DNA of 64,000 nt. It comes from Microbacterium azadirachtae. Lineage in GTDB: Bacteria > Actinomycetota > Actinomycetes > Actinomycetales > Microbacteriaceae. The stretch lies in contig NZ_JYIT01000082.1 of assembly GCF_000956545.1 (NCBI RefSeq), positions 124,001 to 188,000 of the forward strand, written 5' to 3'. Under the pieces are notes generated by a model. The model had not been told where the DNA came from, did not search any database, and worked only from the letters and a program-made list of their open reading frames with translations. Positions 46,664-55,258 of this stretch are shown here, piece by piece. Position numbers and translations under genes: made by a program. The first letter of the stretch is position 1. Every line of letters starts with the position of its first letter.

Positions 46664-47617
46664 TCAGGCGTGCAGGGCCTCGTTGAGGGTCACGCCGACG
46701 CCGGCGCGGCGAACGGCCTCGACCGCGCCCGAGAGCGAGTTGCGTCGGAACAGGATCCCGTTCTCGCCGCTCAGCTCGGCGCCCTTGACGACGGGGCGAC
46801 CGCCGTCCGCCGTGGGGGCGGCGTCGGCGAGGACGATCTTCGTGCCCGCGGTGACGTACAGCCCCGCCTCGACGATGCAGTCGTCGCCGAGCGAGATCCC
46901 GATGCCGGCGTTCGCCCCCAGCAGGGTGCGCGCGCCGATCGAGACGCGGTGCGTGCCCCCGCCGGACAGCGTGCCCATGATCGAGGAGCCTCCGCCGATG
47001 TCGGATCCGTCTCCGACCACGACGCCCTGCGAGATCCGCCCCTCGACCATCGAGGCGCCGAGCGTGCCGGCGTTGAAGTTCACGAAGCCCTCGTGCATGA
47101 CGGTGGTGCCGGGGGCGAGGTGCGCGCCCAGGCGCACCCGCGACGCGTCCGCGATGCGCACTCCCGCGGGCAGGACGTAGTCGGTCAGCCGCGGGAACTT
47201 GTCGACGCCCGTGATCTGGATCCCGGCGCGCTGCAGCAGCGGGCGCAGGCGCGCCGCGTCGGCGGGGAGCATCGGACCTGCGCTGGTCCATGCGACGTTG
47301 GGGAGGTGCGCGAAGATGCCGTCGAGGTTCAGCTCGTTCGGGCGCACGAGCAGGTGCGAGAGGGCGTGCAGGCGCAGGTACGCGTCGGCGGTGGACGCGG
47401 GCGCCTCGTCGAGGTCGATCGTCAGCTGCACGGCCTCGACGGTCACCTTGCGTCGCTCGTCCGCGCCGGCGAGCGTCTCGAACGTCATCGCCGAGGCGGC
47501 GAGATCGCCCGCGGAGGGCGCGCCCGCCGCGACCTCGGCGAACCACGCGTCCAGAACGGTGCCGTCCCCGGCGATGGTGGTCAGGCCGGAGCCGTGGATC
47601 GTGCGCGCATCGGTCAT
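46664..47617 (-). CDS. dapD: 2,3,4,5-tetrahydropyridine-2,6-dicarboxylate N-succinyltransferase
   Basis: 317 residues, the long actinobacterial DapD. N-terminal part with [20 protein letters not shown], then a left-handed beta helix rich in hexapeptide repeats ([54 protein letters not shown]) and a closing [16 protein letters not shown]. Succinylates tetrahydrodipicolinate; product goes to DapC then DapE. Divergent from dapE with 64 bp between starts; TAGCGT ends six bases before this ATG. Confidence 0.95.
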   Translation of the reverse strand: MTDARTIHGSGLTTIAGDGTVLDAWFAEVAAGAPSAGDLAASAMTFETLAGADERRKVTVEAVQLTIDLDEAPASTADAYLRLHALSHLLVRPNELNLDGIFAHLPNVAWTSAGPMLPADAARLRPLLQRAGIQITGVDKFPRLTDYVLPAGVRIADASRVRLGAHLAPGTTVMHEGFVNFNAGTLGASMVEGRISQGVVVGDGSDIGGGSSIMGTLSGGGTHRVSIGARTLLGANAGIGISLGDDCIVEAGLYVTAGTKIVLADAAPTADGGRPVVKGAELSGENGILFRRNSLSGAVEAVRRAGVGVTLNEALHA

Positions 47618-47623
47618 GCGTCC

Positions 47624-47629
47624 ACGCTA
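47624..47629 (-). promoter_or_regulatory. -10 box TAGCGT, predicted leaderless (dapD)
   Basis: Minus strand: TAGCGT, six bases, ATG at 47617. Confidence 0.5.
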
Positions 47630-47669
47630 CCGAAACCTCCTGTCCAGCTTCGCCTTCATGACGCGGCGC

Positions 47670-47675
47670 TAGGGT
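47670..47675 (+). promoter_or_regulatory. -10 box TAGGGT, predicted leaderless (dapE)
   Basis: TAGGGT, six bases, ATG at 47682; back-to-back with the dapD promoter. Confidence 0.5.
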
Positions 47676-47681
47676 GGGGGC

Positions 47682-48755
47682 ATGCCGCTCGATCTCACCG
47701 CCTCCGCGGCGGACATCACCCGCGCGATCTGCGACATCCCCAGCGAATCGGGATCCGAGGCGCACCTCGCCGACCTGATCGAGGAGTCGATCCGCGGCCT
47801 CGCCCACCTCGAGGTGATCCGCGAGGGGAACACGATCGTCGCCCGCACGCACCTCGGACGTGCGCAGCGCGTGGCGATCGCGGGGCACATCGACACGGTG
47901 CCCATCAACGGCAACGTGCCGACCCGCGATGTCGAGGTCGACGGCGTCCCCATGATCTGGGGCCGCGGCACCGTCGACATGAAGGCGGGGGTGGCGGTGC
48001 AGCTGAAGCTCGCCGCCGAGCTCGTCGAGCCCGCGGTCGACATCACGTGGATGTGGTACGACAACGAAGAGGTCGAGGCCGCGCGGAACGGCCTGAAGCT
48101 GCTCGCAGAGAGCCGGCCCGACCTCTTCCAGGCAGACTTCGCGATCCTCGGCGAGCCGTCGAACGGCGAGGTGGAGGGCGGCTGCAACGGCACGCTGCGC
48201 GCCGTGGTGCGCACCACCGGGGTGCGCGCGCACTCGGCGCGCGCCTGGATCGGCGAGAACGCGATCCACCGCGCCGCGCCGATCCTGGCCCGGCTGGCCG
48301 AATACCGTCCGCGCGAGATCGCCGTGGACGGCCTGGACTATCGCGAGGGCCTGAACGCCGTGCGCATCAGCGGCGGCATCGCGGGCAACGTCATCCCCGA
48401 CCTGTGCGAGGTCGAGGTGAACTACCGGTTCGCCCCGAGCCGTTCCGCCGCCGCCGCCGAGGCGCACGTGCGCAACGTGTTCGTCGGATTCGACGTGGAG
48501 ATCACCGATGTCGCCGAGGGAGCGCGCCCGGGCCTGGATGCGCCGATCGCGCAGGAGTTCGTCACCGCCGTGGGCGCGACGCCGAAGCCGAAGTACGGCT
48601 GGACCGACGTCGCGCGGTTCTCCGCGCTCGGCATCCCCGCGGTCAACTACGGTCCGGGGGACCCGCATCTCGCGCACCACGACGAGGAGAGGGTCCCGAT
48701 CGCGCAGATCACGGCCACCGAGGACGGCCTGCGCTCCTGGCTGCGCGGTGCCTGA
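47682..48755 (+). CDS. dapE: Succinyl-diaminopimelate desuccinylase
   Basis: 357 residues, M20 metallopeptidase fold. GHIDTVPINGN gives the first metal His/Asp, GRGTVDMKAGVAVQL the bridging Asp, MWYDNEEVEA the catalytic and metal Glu, and the C-terminal GPGDPHLAHHDEERV the last His. GGCNGTLRAVVRTTGVRAHSARAWIG is the lid domain start. Releases succinate to give LL-diaminopimelate. Next gene starts 8 bp before this stop. Confidence 0.95.
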   Translation: MPLDLTASAADITRAICDIPSESGSEAHLADLIEESIRGLAHLEVIREGNTIVARTHLGRAQRVAIAGHIDTVPINGNVPTRDVEVDGVPMIWGRGTVDMKAGVAVQLKLAAELVEPAVDITWMWYDNEEVEAARNGLKLLAESRPDLFQADFAILGEPSNGEVEGGCNGTLRAVVRTTGVRAHSARAWIGENAIHRAAPILARLAEYRPREIAVDGLDYREGLNAVRISGGIAGNVIPDLCEVEVNYRFAPSRSAAAAEAHVRNVFVGFDVEITDVAEGARPGLDAPIAQEFVTAVGATPKPKYGWTDVARFSALGIPAVNYGPGDPHLAHHDEERVPIAQITATEDGLRSWLRGA

Positions 48756-49986
48756 GGTCGCCGCCCTGCCCCGCTGGGCGGCACGGTCGTACGCGCGCAC
48801 GCCCGCCTGGGCGGGGATCCTCGCGCTCTACCTGGGCGCGCGGCTGATCACCACGGCGATGCTGCTGATCGCGACCGGGCTCTCCGGCAGCCCCGGATCC
48901 CGGTTCGGCGCGCACGCGACGATCGCCTCGTTCGTGAGCGGCTGGGACGCGCAGTGGTACTGGTACATCGCCGTCTACGGCTACCCGACGACGCTGCCGC
49001 TCGGACCGGACGGGCACATCACCCAGAACTCGTGGGCGTTCCTGCCGCTCTACGCGTGGGTGTCGAAGGCGGTCGGCCTGCCCTTCGGCGAGGGCGGATG
49101 GCCCATCGGCGCCGCGATCGTGTCGCTGGTCGCCGGCTATCTCTGCTGTCTCGTGCTGTTCCGCATGATGCGGGACAGGATCGGGCGGATGGCGGCCGTC
49201 TGGACCGTGATCTTCTTCGCGGCGGGTCCCCTCGGGGCCCTGTTCCAGGTCGGCTACGCCGAGGTGCTGAACATGCTGTTCCTGCTCCTCGCCCTGGACG
49301 GCCTGATGCGGCGCCGCTACGTGCGGCTGTATCCGCTCATCGTGCTCATGGCGTTCACCCGGCCGGGGGTGCTGGCGTTCGCGCTCATGCTCGGTCTCAT
49401 GCTCGTGCTGCGCTGGTTCCGACGCCGCGCCGACCCGCTGTCGGGTCGCGAGATCGCGCACTACCTTGGCCTCGGCGCGCTCGCGGTCGTGACCGGCTTC
49501 GCCTGGCAGGTCATCGCCGGGATCGCGACCGGCGTGCCGAACGCGTATCTGGAGACCGAGCTGAGCTGGCGCGGGTTCTGGATGCCCCAGCACGGCGCGC
49601 CGTCGTTCGCGCCGTTCGAGGGATGGCTGTCGGCGATGCCGTATTGGGCGCGACTGCTGGGCGTGCCCGGCTGGGTCGGCCTCGTCGTGCTCGGCCTGGC
49701 CGTCCTGCTGTTCGCCGCAGCGCTCGTCCTCGGCCCCGGCGTGCGGCGGCTGGGCCCGGAGATCCGCCTCTACGCGGCGAGCTACGCGCTCTATCTGCTC
49801 GCGGTGTTCTTCCCGCAGTCCAGCACGCTGCGGCTGATGTTCCCGCTCGCGCCGCTGTGGGGCGCGGTGGGCTGGCGCCGCTCCTGGTGGCTGCGCGGCG
49901 CCGTGCTCGTGGTCTGCCTGGGGCTGCAGTGGGTGTGGATCTCGAACGTCTACGGATACGCCGACACCTTCTGGCGCGTGCCCTGA
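48748..49986 (+). CDS. PIG-V-like polytopic mannosyltransferase
   Basis: 412 residues from GTG overlapping dapE. About nine to eleven membrane segments; the first external loop has SGWDAQWYWYIAVYGYP, the Trp-Asp motif of PIG-V/GT-C lipid-sugar-dependent glycosyltransferases, followed by NSWAFLPLYAW and AFTRPGVLAFAL. Such enzymes transfer mannose from polyprenyl-phosphate mannose to glycolipid or protein acceptors on the outer face. Coupling to dapE may be only positional. Acceptor unknown. Confidence 0.8.
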   Translation: MPEVAALPRWAARSYARTPAWAGILALYLGARLITTAMLLIATGLSGSPGSRFGAHATIASFVSGWDAQWYWYIAVYGYPTTLPLGPDGHITQNSWAFLPLYAWVSKAVGLPFGEGGWPIGAAIVSLVAGYLCCLVLFRMMRDRIGRMAAVWTVIFFAAGPLGALFQVGYAEVLNMLFLLLALDGLMRRRYVRLYPLIVLMAFTRPGVLAFALMLGLMLVLRWFRRRADPLSGREIAHYLGLGALAVVTGFAWQVIAGIATGVPNAYLETELSWRGFWMPQHGAPSFAPFEGWLSAMPYWARLLGVPGWVGLVVLGLAVLLFAAALVLGPGVRRLGPEIRLYAASYALYLLAVFFPQSSTLRLMFPLAPLWGAVGWRRSWWLRGAVLVVCLGLQWVWISNVYGYADTFWRVP

Positions 49987-50065
49987 ACAGCGCGGTCGCG
50001 GTAAGCGGTGTCCCAGCACCCACTAATATGGAACCTGTAGACCACCGAGGAAAGGGAGCACCGCG

Positions 50066-50239
50066 ATGGCAGCGATGAAGCCGAGGACCGGCGACGGACC
50101 GATGGAGGCCGTGAAGGAGGGCCGGCTCATCATCGTGCGCGTCCCGCTCGAGGGCGGCGGACGCCTGGTCGTCTCCGTCAACGACGCCGAGGCGAAGGAG
50201 CTTCACGACGTGCTCAGCAGCGTCGTGGCAGCCGCCTGA
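50066..50239 (+). CDS. DUF3117 domain protein
   Basis: 57 residues beginning MAAMKPRTGDGPMEAVKEGR and containing VRVPLEGGGRLVVSVN, a close match to the small DUF3117 family of actinobacteria (function unknown). ATG preceded by AAAGGGAG; TAATAT at 50024-50029 is the likely -10, giving a leader of about 30 bases. A terminator hairpin follows. Confidence 0.93.
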   Translation: MAAMKPRTGDGPMEAVKEGRLIIVRVPLEGGGRLVVSVNDAEAKELHDVLSSVVAAA

Positions 50240-50266
50240 CGACTCGCACGATTCCACGAATCACGA

Positions 50267-50296
50267 AAAGGGACCGCCGATCTCGGCGGTCCCTTT
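50267..50296. terminator. Bidirectional intrinsic terminator
   Basis: 14-bp stem AAAGGGACCGCCGA and complement with a very small loop, A/T-rich ends on both sides; between the convergent DUF3117 and O-methyltransferase genes. Confidence 0.85.
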
Positions 50297-50317
50297 CTCG
50301 TGTCTCGGTCTCTCGGC

Positions 50318-50953
50318 TCAGGCCGCGGCGATGCTGGTCAGCTGGAGCAGGCCCTCGCCGACGGTGCTCAGCGCCGCCAGCACGGCGGGGGACTGCTGCG
50401 TCTCCTGGATGAGGGAGCGGTAGGCCACGGTCACGTCGTCGCGCTGCACCGGATCCGCGACGCGTCCGCCGGCGAGGATGCGCGGCACCAGCACCGTCCC
50501 TCCCGCGCGGACCAGCCTCAGGCCGTGCTCGACGTACTCGATGACGTTCTCCGGATCCGCATCCACCAGCACGATGTCGTAGGCCGCCTCGTTCATGCGG
50601 GGCAGCACGTCGGCGGCCCGGCCGGCGATGAAGCGCGCCCTCGTCGGAGGGATCCGCGCATCCTGGAACGCGGTGCGCGCCGCGGCGAGATGCTCGGGCT
50701 CGTTGTCGATGGAGGTGAGCACCGCCTTCGGCGCGCCGCGCAGCAGCCACAGGCCGGAGACGCCCGCTCCGGTGCCGATCTCGACGATCGAACGCGCTGC
50801 GGTGGCGGCGGCGAGCACGGCGATCTGCGCGCCGACGGCGGCGCTGATCGGCTGCGCTCCGAGTTCCACCGCGTGCGCCCGTGCCCGGGCGATCTCGTCC
50901 GGTTCCACGATGGCCTCGCGTACGTACCGCGCGTTGGCGTCCTGCTCGCTCAC
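50318..50953 (-). CDS. O-methyltransferase (family 3, SAM-dependent)
   Basis: 211 residues from GTG. Motif I EIGTGAGVSGLWLLRG, acidic strand-2 end SIDNEPEHL, and DIVLVDADPENVIEYVEHGLRLVRAGG with the metal-binding Asp of the catechol O-methyltransferase-like family. RILAGGRVADP follows. Divergent from tatB, as often in actinobacteria. Substrate unknown. Confidence 0.9.
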   Translation of the reverse strand: MSEQDANARYVREAIVEPDEIARARAHAVELGAQPISAAVGAQIAVLAAATAARSIVEIGTGAGVSGLWLLRGAPKAVLTSIDNEPEHLAAARTAFQDARIPPTRARFIAGRAADVLPRMNEAAYDIVLVDADPENVIEYVEHGLRLVRAGGTVLVPRILAGGRVADPVQRDDVTVAYRSLIQETQQSPAVLAALSTVGEGLLQLTSIAAA

Positions 50954-51040
50954 TTCGACTCCCTAGCGGTCGTTCAGTGCACCGCGTGTTTCTCACTCAG
51001 CGTAGGCGCAGAGCGTGCGCGAGGCGGCCAGGCGCGGCGG

Positions 51041-51046
51041 TACCCT
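51041..51046 (+). promoter_or_regulatory. -10 box TACCCT, predicted leaderless (tatB)
   Basis: TACCCT, six bases, ATG at 51053. Confidence 0.5.
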
Positions 51047-51052
51047 TGTGAC

Positions 51053-51526
51053 ATGTTCTTCGGCATCACCATCGAGAAGCTGCTCGTGATCGGCGTGATC
51101 GCAGCCCTTCTCGTGGGCCCCGAGCGGCTCCCGCGGTACGCGGAGACGTTCGCGCGCCTGGTCAAGCAGGCGGGCGACTATCTGCGCGGGGCCAAGGACC
51201 GCATGCGCGAAGAGGTCGGTCCCGAGATCGACGAGCTGGATTGGCGCAAGCTCGATCCGCGCCAGTACGACCCGCGCCGGATCATCCGCGACGCCCTGCT
51301 GGACGACACCCCGGCAGCACCGCGTCCCGTGGCGCCGGCGGCACCGGCCGAATCGGCGCCCGCCGCCGCTCCCGCCGCAGGATCGGCCGCCGCGCTGCTG
51401 GCGACCGCGACGGCGATGAATGCGGCGTCCGCCGGGGCCGAGCCCGCTTCGACGGCTCCCGCCTCCCGGGCGCCGAAGGTCTTCTCCGCCGACGAACTGC
51501 CGCCGTACGACAGCGAAGCCACCTGA
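51053..51526 (+). CDS. tatB: Sec-independent protein translocase TatB
   Basis: 157 residues. Single N-terminal membrane segment (IEKLLVIGVIAALLVGPERLP) ending in the Gly-Pro hinge, an amphipathic helix YAETFARLVKQAGDYLRGAKDRM, and a long Ala/Pro-rich tail. FGITIEKLL with Glu at position 8 favours TatB over TatA. Works with TatC and TatA, not seen in the window, to export folded proteins. Confidence 0.9.
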   Translation: MFFGITIEKLLVIGVIAALLVGPERLPRYAETFARLVKQAGDYLRGAKDRMREEVGPEIDELDWRKLDPRQYDPRRIIRDALLDDTPAAPRPVAPAAPAESAPAAAPAAGSAAALLATATAMNAASAGAEPASTAPASRAPKVFSADELPPYDSEAT

Positions 51527-51554
51527 GGCGCAGATCCGCGGCTGGCCGAGGCGA

Positions 51555-52682
51555 TCAGCTCAGGCTGAGCGGCAGGTGCCGCCCGGCGAGCGAACGCCCG
51601 GAGCGGTCCACGGCATCGGCGACCGTGAGGATCGCCCGCGCGGCAGGATCCTCCGGATCCGAGAGCACGACCGGAGCGCCGGCATCGCCGCCCGCGCGCA
51701 GCGCCGGGCTCAACGGCACCGAGGCGAGCAGGGGCACCGGATCCGCGCCCTCCGAGAGGGCGTCTGCGACCGCCTGGCCTCCGCCGGACCCGAACAGGTC
51801 GAGCGAGCTGCCGTCCGGCAGCGTGAGCGCAGCCATGTTCTCGACGACGCCGATCACGCGCTGACCCGTCTGCCGGGCGACCAGACCGCTGCGGATCGCT
51901 ACCTCTGCGGCCGCCTCCTGCGGCGTGGTCACGACGAGCACGTCGGCGTGGGGGAGCAGCTGCCCCAGGGTGATCGCGATGTCGCCCGTCCCCGGCGGCA
52001 TGTCGATGAGGAGCACGTCGAGGTCGCCGAAGAACACGTCGGTGAGGAACTGCTGCACGGTGCGGTGGAGCATCGGTCCGCGCCAGGCGACCACCGATTC
52101 GCCCTCGCGGAGGAACATCCCGATCGAGATCGCCTTCACGTCATGCGCGACCGGCGGCAGCATCAGGTCGTCGATGCGGGTGGGCTGCGTGCCGGGCGCG
52201 ATGCCCAGCAGCCCCGGGATGGAGAAGCCGTGCACGTCGGCGTCGATCAGTCCCACGCGGCGGCCGCGCGCGGCGAGCGCGACCGCGAGGTTGGCGGTCA
52301 GCGTCGACTTGCCGACCCCGCCCTTGCCGCTCGTGACCGCGATCACGCGCGTGAGCGAGTCCGGTCCGAACGGCATCTGCCGCGGTGCCCGGCCGTCGCG
52401 CAGGCGCTCGGTGAGGGCGCGCCGCTCGTCGGGCGTCATCACGCCGACCGCGACCTCGACGGTGTCGATGCCGGGAACCGCGGCTGCCGCCGCGTGCACG
52501 TCCGCCTCGATCCGGGTCGCGGCGGGGCAGCCCACGATGGTGAGCACGATGCCGACATGCGCGACGGCGCCCTCGACCGTGATGTCGCGGAGCATGTCGA
52601 GATCGGCGAGCGGACGGCGCAGCTCGGGGTCGGTGACGGCGCCGACGGCGCGACGGACCTCGGCGGCGAGCGCGTCGGTCAC
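51555..52682 (-). CDS. Mrp/NBP35-family P-loop ATPase lacking the CXXC cluster motif
   Basis: 375 residues from GTG. N-terminal MIP18-like domain (about 1-95, with TIVGCPAATRIE), then SGKGGVGKST deviant Walker A, LIDADVHGFSIPGLLG and LLIDMPPGTGD. In canonical Mrp the segment after VENM holds a CPxC that bridges an Fe-S cluster; here it reads VENMAALTLPDGSSLDLFG with no Cys. From memory the mycobacterial Mrp has the same LPDG, so this may be a lineage trait. Last gene of a coupled operon with DUF1003 and a CBS protein. Confidence 0.88.
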   Translation of the reverse strand: MTDALAAEVRRAVGAVTDPELRRPLADLDMLRDITVEGAVAHVGIVLTIVGCPAATRIEADVHAAAAAVPGIDTVEVAVGVMTPDERRALTERLRDGRAPRQMPFGPDSLTRVIAVTSGKGGVGKSTLTANLAVALAARGRRVGLIDADVHGFSIPGLLGIAPGTQPTRIDDLMLPPVAHDVKAISIGMFLREGESVVAWRGPMLHRTVQQFLTDVFFGDLDVLLIDMPPGTGDIAITLGQLLPHADVLVVTTPQEAAAEVAIRSGLVARQTGQRVIGVVENMAALTLPDGSSLDLFGSGGGQAVADALSEGADPVPLLASVPLSPALRAGGDAGAPVVLSDPEDPAARAILTVADAVDRSGRSLAGRHLPLSLS

Positions 52683-53206
52683 GGAGCCTGCTCCGCCGGA
52701 TCCTCGTCGCGCAGCTCCGCGAGCATCGCTCGGAGTTCTGCGCGCAGCACCTCGCGGGTGACGCCCTGCGACGAGCGCTCCTCGAGAGCCATCCGCAGGG
52801 CGACGATCTCCCGGGCCAGGTACTCGGTGTCGGCGAGATTGCGCTCCGCACGCTGGCGGTCCTGCTCGATCTGCACGCGGTCGCGGTCGTCCTGCCGGTT
52901 CTGCGCGAGCAGGATCAGGGGAGCGGCGTACGAGGCTTGCAGCGACAGGATCAGCGTGAGCAGGGTGAAGTTCGTCGCGGCCGGGTCGAACTGCCATTCC
53001 TTCGGCATCGCGATGTTCCACCACAGCCAGATCGCGACGAACACGCTCATCCCGATGAGGAAGCCCGAGGTCCCCATCGCACGGGCGAACGCCTCGGAGA
53101 AGCGCCCGAAGGTGTCGCTCGATCCGGAGGAGGTGGCACCGCGGCCGAGCATGCCGGAGCGACCGCGGGGAAGATCCAGTCCCCGGCGGTCCGACTTCGC
53201 CATCAT
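52679..53206 (-). CDS. DUF1003 membrane protein
   Basis: 175 residues. FLIGMSVFVAIWLWWNI and FTLLTLILSLQASYAAPLILLAQNRQDDRDR are the two membrane helices and hallmark of DUF1003, followed by a C-terminal coiled coil (QDRQRAERNLADTEYLAREI). Flanked by a PRC/MgtE_N/CBS protein and Mrp, both overlapping by ATGA, so it is probably the membrane anchor of a complex with the CBS protein. Two consecutive Met codons; the first is used. Confidence 0.92.
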   Translation of the reverse strand: MMAKSDRRGLDLPRGRSGMLGRGATSSGSSDTFGRFSEAFARAMGTSGFLIGMSVFVAIWLWWNIAMPKEWQFDPAATNFTLLTLILSLQASYAAPLILLAQNRQDDRDRVQIEQDRQRAERNLADTEYLAREIVALRMALEERSSQGVTREVLRAELRAMLAELRDEDPAEQAP

Positions 53207-54471
53207 CCCGCTCCGCCCTGCGTCGGGACGGACGGTTCCGCATCGTGCGAGCGCCAGTCGTCGGGCAGCAGGTAGTCGAGCACGTCGTCCACGCTGATCG
53301 CGCCCACCAGGCGGTGGGCCTGGTCGACCACGGGGAGGGAGACGAGGTCATAGCTCGCGAGCATGCGCGCGACCTCCGCGGCCGATGCGGTCGCCGGCAC
53401 CGGCTCGAGCGTGTCGTCGACGATGGCGCCGAGCCGCTCGTGCGGGGGATAGCGCAGCATGCGCTGGAAGTGCACGACCCCGAGCAGGCGCCCGGTGGGC
53501 GTCTCGAAGGGGGGCAGCGTGATGAAGACGGCCGCGGCCAGCGCGGGATGCAGCTCGTGCCGGCGGATCAGCGCCAGCGCCTCGGCCACGGTCGCGTCGG
53601 CGGAGAGGATGATGGGCTCCGGCGTCATCAGACCGCCCGCGGTGTCGGGGCTGTAGCGCAGCAGCATGCGCACGTCCTCGGCCTCCTCCGGCTCCATCAG
53701 CTCGAGGAGGTGCTCCAGGCGCCCCTGGGGGAGCTGGGCGAGGAGGTCGGCGGCGTCGTCGGGCTCCATCTGGTCGAGGATGTCGGCGGCGCGCTCGTCG
53801 CCGAGCCGGTCCAGGATGTCCATCTGGTCGTCCTCGGGCATCTCCTCGAGGGCGTCGGCGAGACGCTCGTCGGGCAGTTCCTCGGCCACCTCGATGCGGC
53901 GCTGCTGGGGCAGGTCGAGCAGCGTGTTCGCGAGGTCTGCGGGGTGCATCTCCGAGAACGTCGCGACGAGCTGTTCGGCCGACTGCGCCTCGCCCGGACG
54001 GTTGTGCTCGCGCACCTCGTTCCAGGTCGCGAAGGTGGTGGGCCCCTTCGCGAACGGCGACGCGCTCGTCTTCGGCTTGCGCAGGAACAGCTGGCTCACC
54101 GACCATTCGCCGAGCCGGTTCGGCTCGATCGCCACATCCTCGATCACGGCCGTCCCGGAGGCGTCCGCGAAGTCGACGCGGCGTCCGATGAGCTCGGCCA
54201 TGATCCGCACCTCGCCGTTGCGCGGCTTGAAGCGGCGCACGTTCATCAGCCCGGAGGAGATCACCTGTCCGGTGCTGATCGAGCCGACGCGTCCGATGGA
54301 GAGGAACACCTGCCGGCGTCCGGGGATCTCGCACACCAGCCCGATCACGCGCGGGGCCGCGCTACTTCGGTACACGACGACGACATCTCGGACTTTGCCG
54401 ATCCGGTCGCCGGCGGGGTCGAACACGGCGCACCCGGCCAGGCGCGCGACGAAAACCCGCTGTGTGCTCAT
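53203..54471 (-). CDS. PRC-barrel / MgtE N-domain / CBS-pair protein without a transport domain
   Basis: 422 residues. An N-terminal PRC-barrel-like part (about 1-130, VFDPAGDRIGKVRDVVVV), then MgtE intracellular N domain repeats (HPADLANTLLDLP, EEMPEDDQMDIL, MEPDDAADLLAQLP) and two CBS domains (MTPEPIILSADATVAEALALI and the last 60 residues). MgtE channels continue into five membrane helices; this chain stops after the CBS pair, so it is a soluble Mg2+ or nucleotide sensor. Coupled to DUF1003. Start fixed by TACGCT six bases upstream. Confidence 0.88.
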   Translation of the reverse strand: MSTQRVFVARLAGCAVFDPAGDRIGKVRDVVVVYRSSAAPRVIGLVCEIPGRRQVFLSIGRVGSISTGQVISSGLMNVRRFKPRNGEVRIMAELIGRRVDFADASGTAVIEDVAIEPNRLGEWSVSQLFLRKPKTSASPFAKGPTTFATWNEVREHNRPGEAQSAEQLVATFSEMHPADLANTLLDLPQQRRIEVAEELPDERLADALEEMPEDDQMDILDRLGDERAADILDQMEPDDAADLLAQLPQGRLEHLLELMEPEEAEDVRMLLRYSPDTAGGLMTPEPIILSADATVAEALALIRRHELHPALAAAVFITLPPFETPTGRLLGVVHFQRMLRYPPHERLGAIVDDTLEPVPATASAAEVARMLASYDLVSLPVVDQAHRLVGAISVDDVLDYLLPDDWRSHDAEPSVPTQGGAG

Positions 54472-54477
54472 GGTTCC

Positions 54478-54483
54478 AGCGTA
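54478..54483 (-). promoter_or_regulatory. -10 box TACGCT, predicted leaderless (CBS protein)
   Basis: Minus strand: TACGCT, six bases, ATG at 54471. Confidence 0.5.
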
Positions 54484-54559
54484 GTGTCCTGAGCCTAGGG
54501 ATCCGGGGTGGGTGACGGCATCCGGCGGTCTCCGGGCGGCCGCGTGGAACAATGGTCGG

Positions 54560-55258
54560 ATGAGCATGCTGAACGCGTCGGGCCCCGCGGGCGAGATCGG
54601 CGAGACGGTCGCCACGGTGACCGAGTACGAAGCCGCGCAGAAGCTCGTCTCGCAGCTGATCGCCGGCGAGATCCCGGCGAGGGCGATCGCGATCGTGGGC
54701 GTCGGCGTGCAGACCGTCGAGCGGGTCACCGGGCGCCTGGGCTATGCGAACGCGGCGCGGTCCGGCGCCGTCAACGGCGTGCTCATCGGCCTGTTCCTGT
54801 CGGCGATCTTCGTGCTCGGCAACCCGGCGGTCCCGATGCAGGCGTTCGTCGGGATCCTGTTCGTGGGCGTCGCGATCGGCATGATCCTCAGCCTCGTCAC
54901 CTATTCGATCGTGCGGCGCCGTCGCGACTACGCGAGCGTGATGCAGCTCAAGGCGGACCACTACGAGGTGACCGTGCTGGCCGCCTCGGTCGGCAAGGCG
55001 CGCCAGGTGCTGGGCCGGTCGGTGACGCCGACGCCGCGCCCGGCTCCGTCGGCCGTGGCCGAGCCGCCTCAGTACGGCGAGCGGGTCGACGAGCCGCCGC
55101 GCTACGGCGAGCGCGTGATCCCGGAGCGGCCGCCGCTGCCGCCCATGCCGCCGGCCGCGCCGGCCCCGGTCGAGGGGACGGCCCCGGAGGCCGCGCCCGC
55201 CGACGGCGAGCACCCGGCCGAGGGCGAGCGATCGGACGGCGACGGCTCGTCCCGATGA
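54560..55258 (+). CDS. YflT/GSP17M-type general stress protein
   Basis: 232 residues. TVTEYEAAQKLVSQLIAGEIPARAIAIVGVGVQTVERVTGR is the domain of the general stress protein 17M family; two membrane segments follow (GAVNGVLIGLFLSAIFVL and AFVGILFVGVAIGMILSLV), then a Pro/Ala-rich tail with two copies of PPxYGERV. AACAAT ends six bases before the ATG. First gene of a three-gene unit with all junctions ATGA. Confidence 0.8.
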   Translation: MSMLNASGPAGEIGETVATVTEYEAAQKLVSQLIAGEIPARAIAIVGVGVQTVERVTGRLGYANAARSGAVNGVLIGLFLSAIFVLGNPAVPMQAFVGILFVGVAIGMILSLVTYSIVRRRRDYASVMQLKADHYEVTVLAASVGKARQVLGRSVTPTPRPAPSAVAEPPQYGERVDEPPRYGERVIPERPPLPPMPPAAPAPVEGTAPEAAPADGEHPAEGERSDGDGSSR

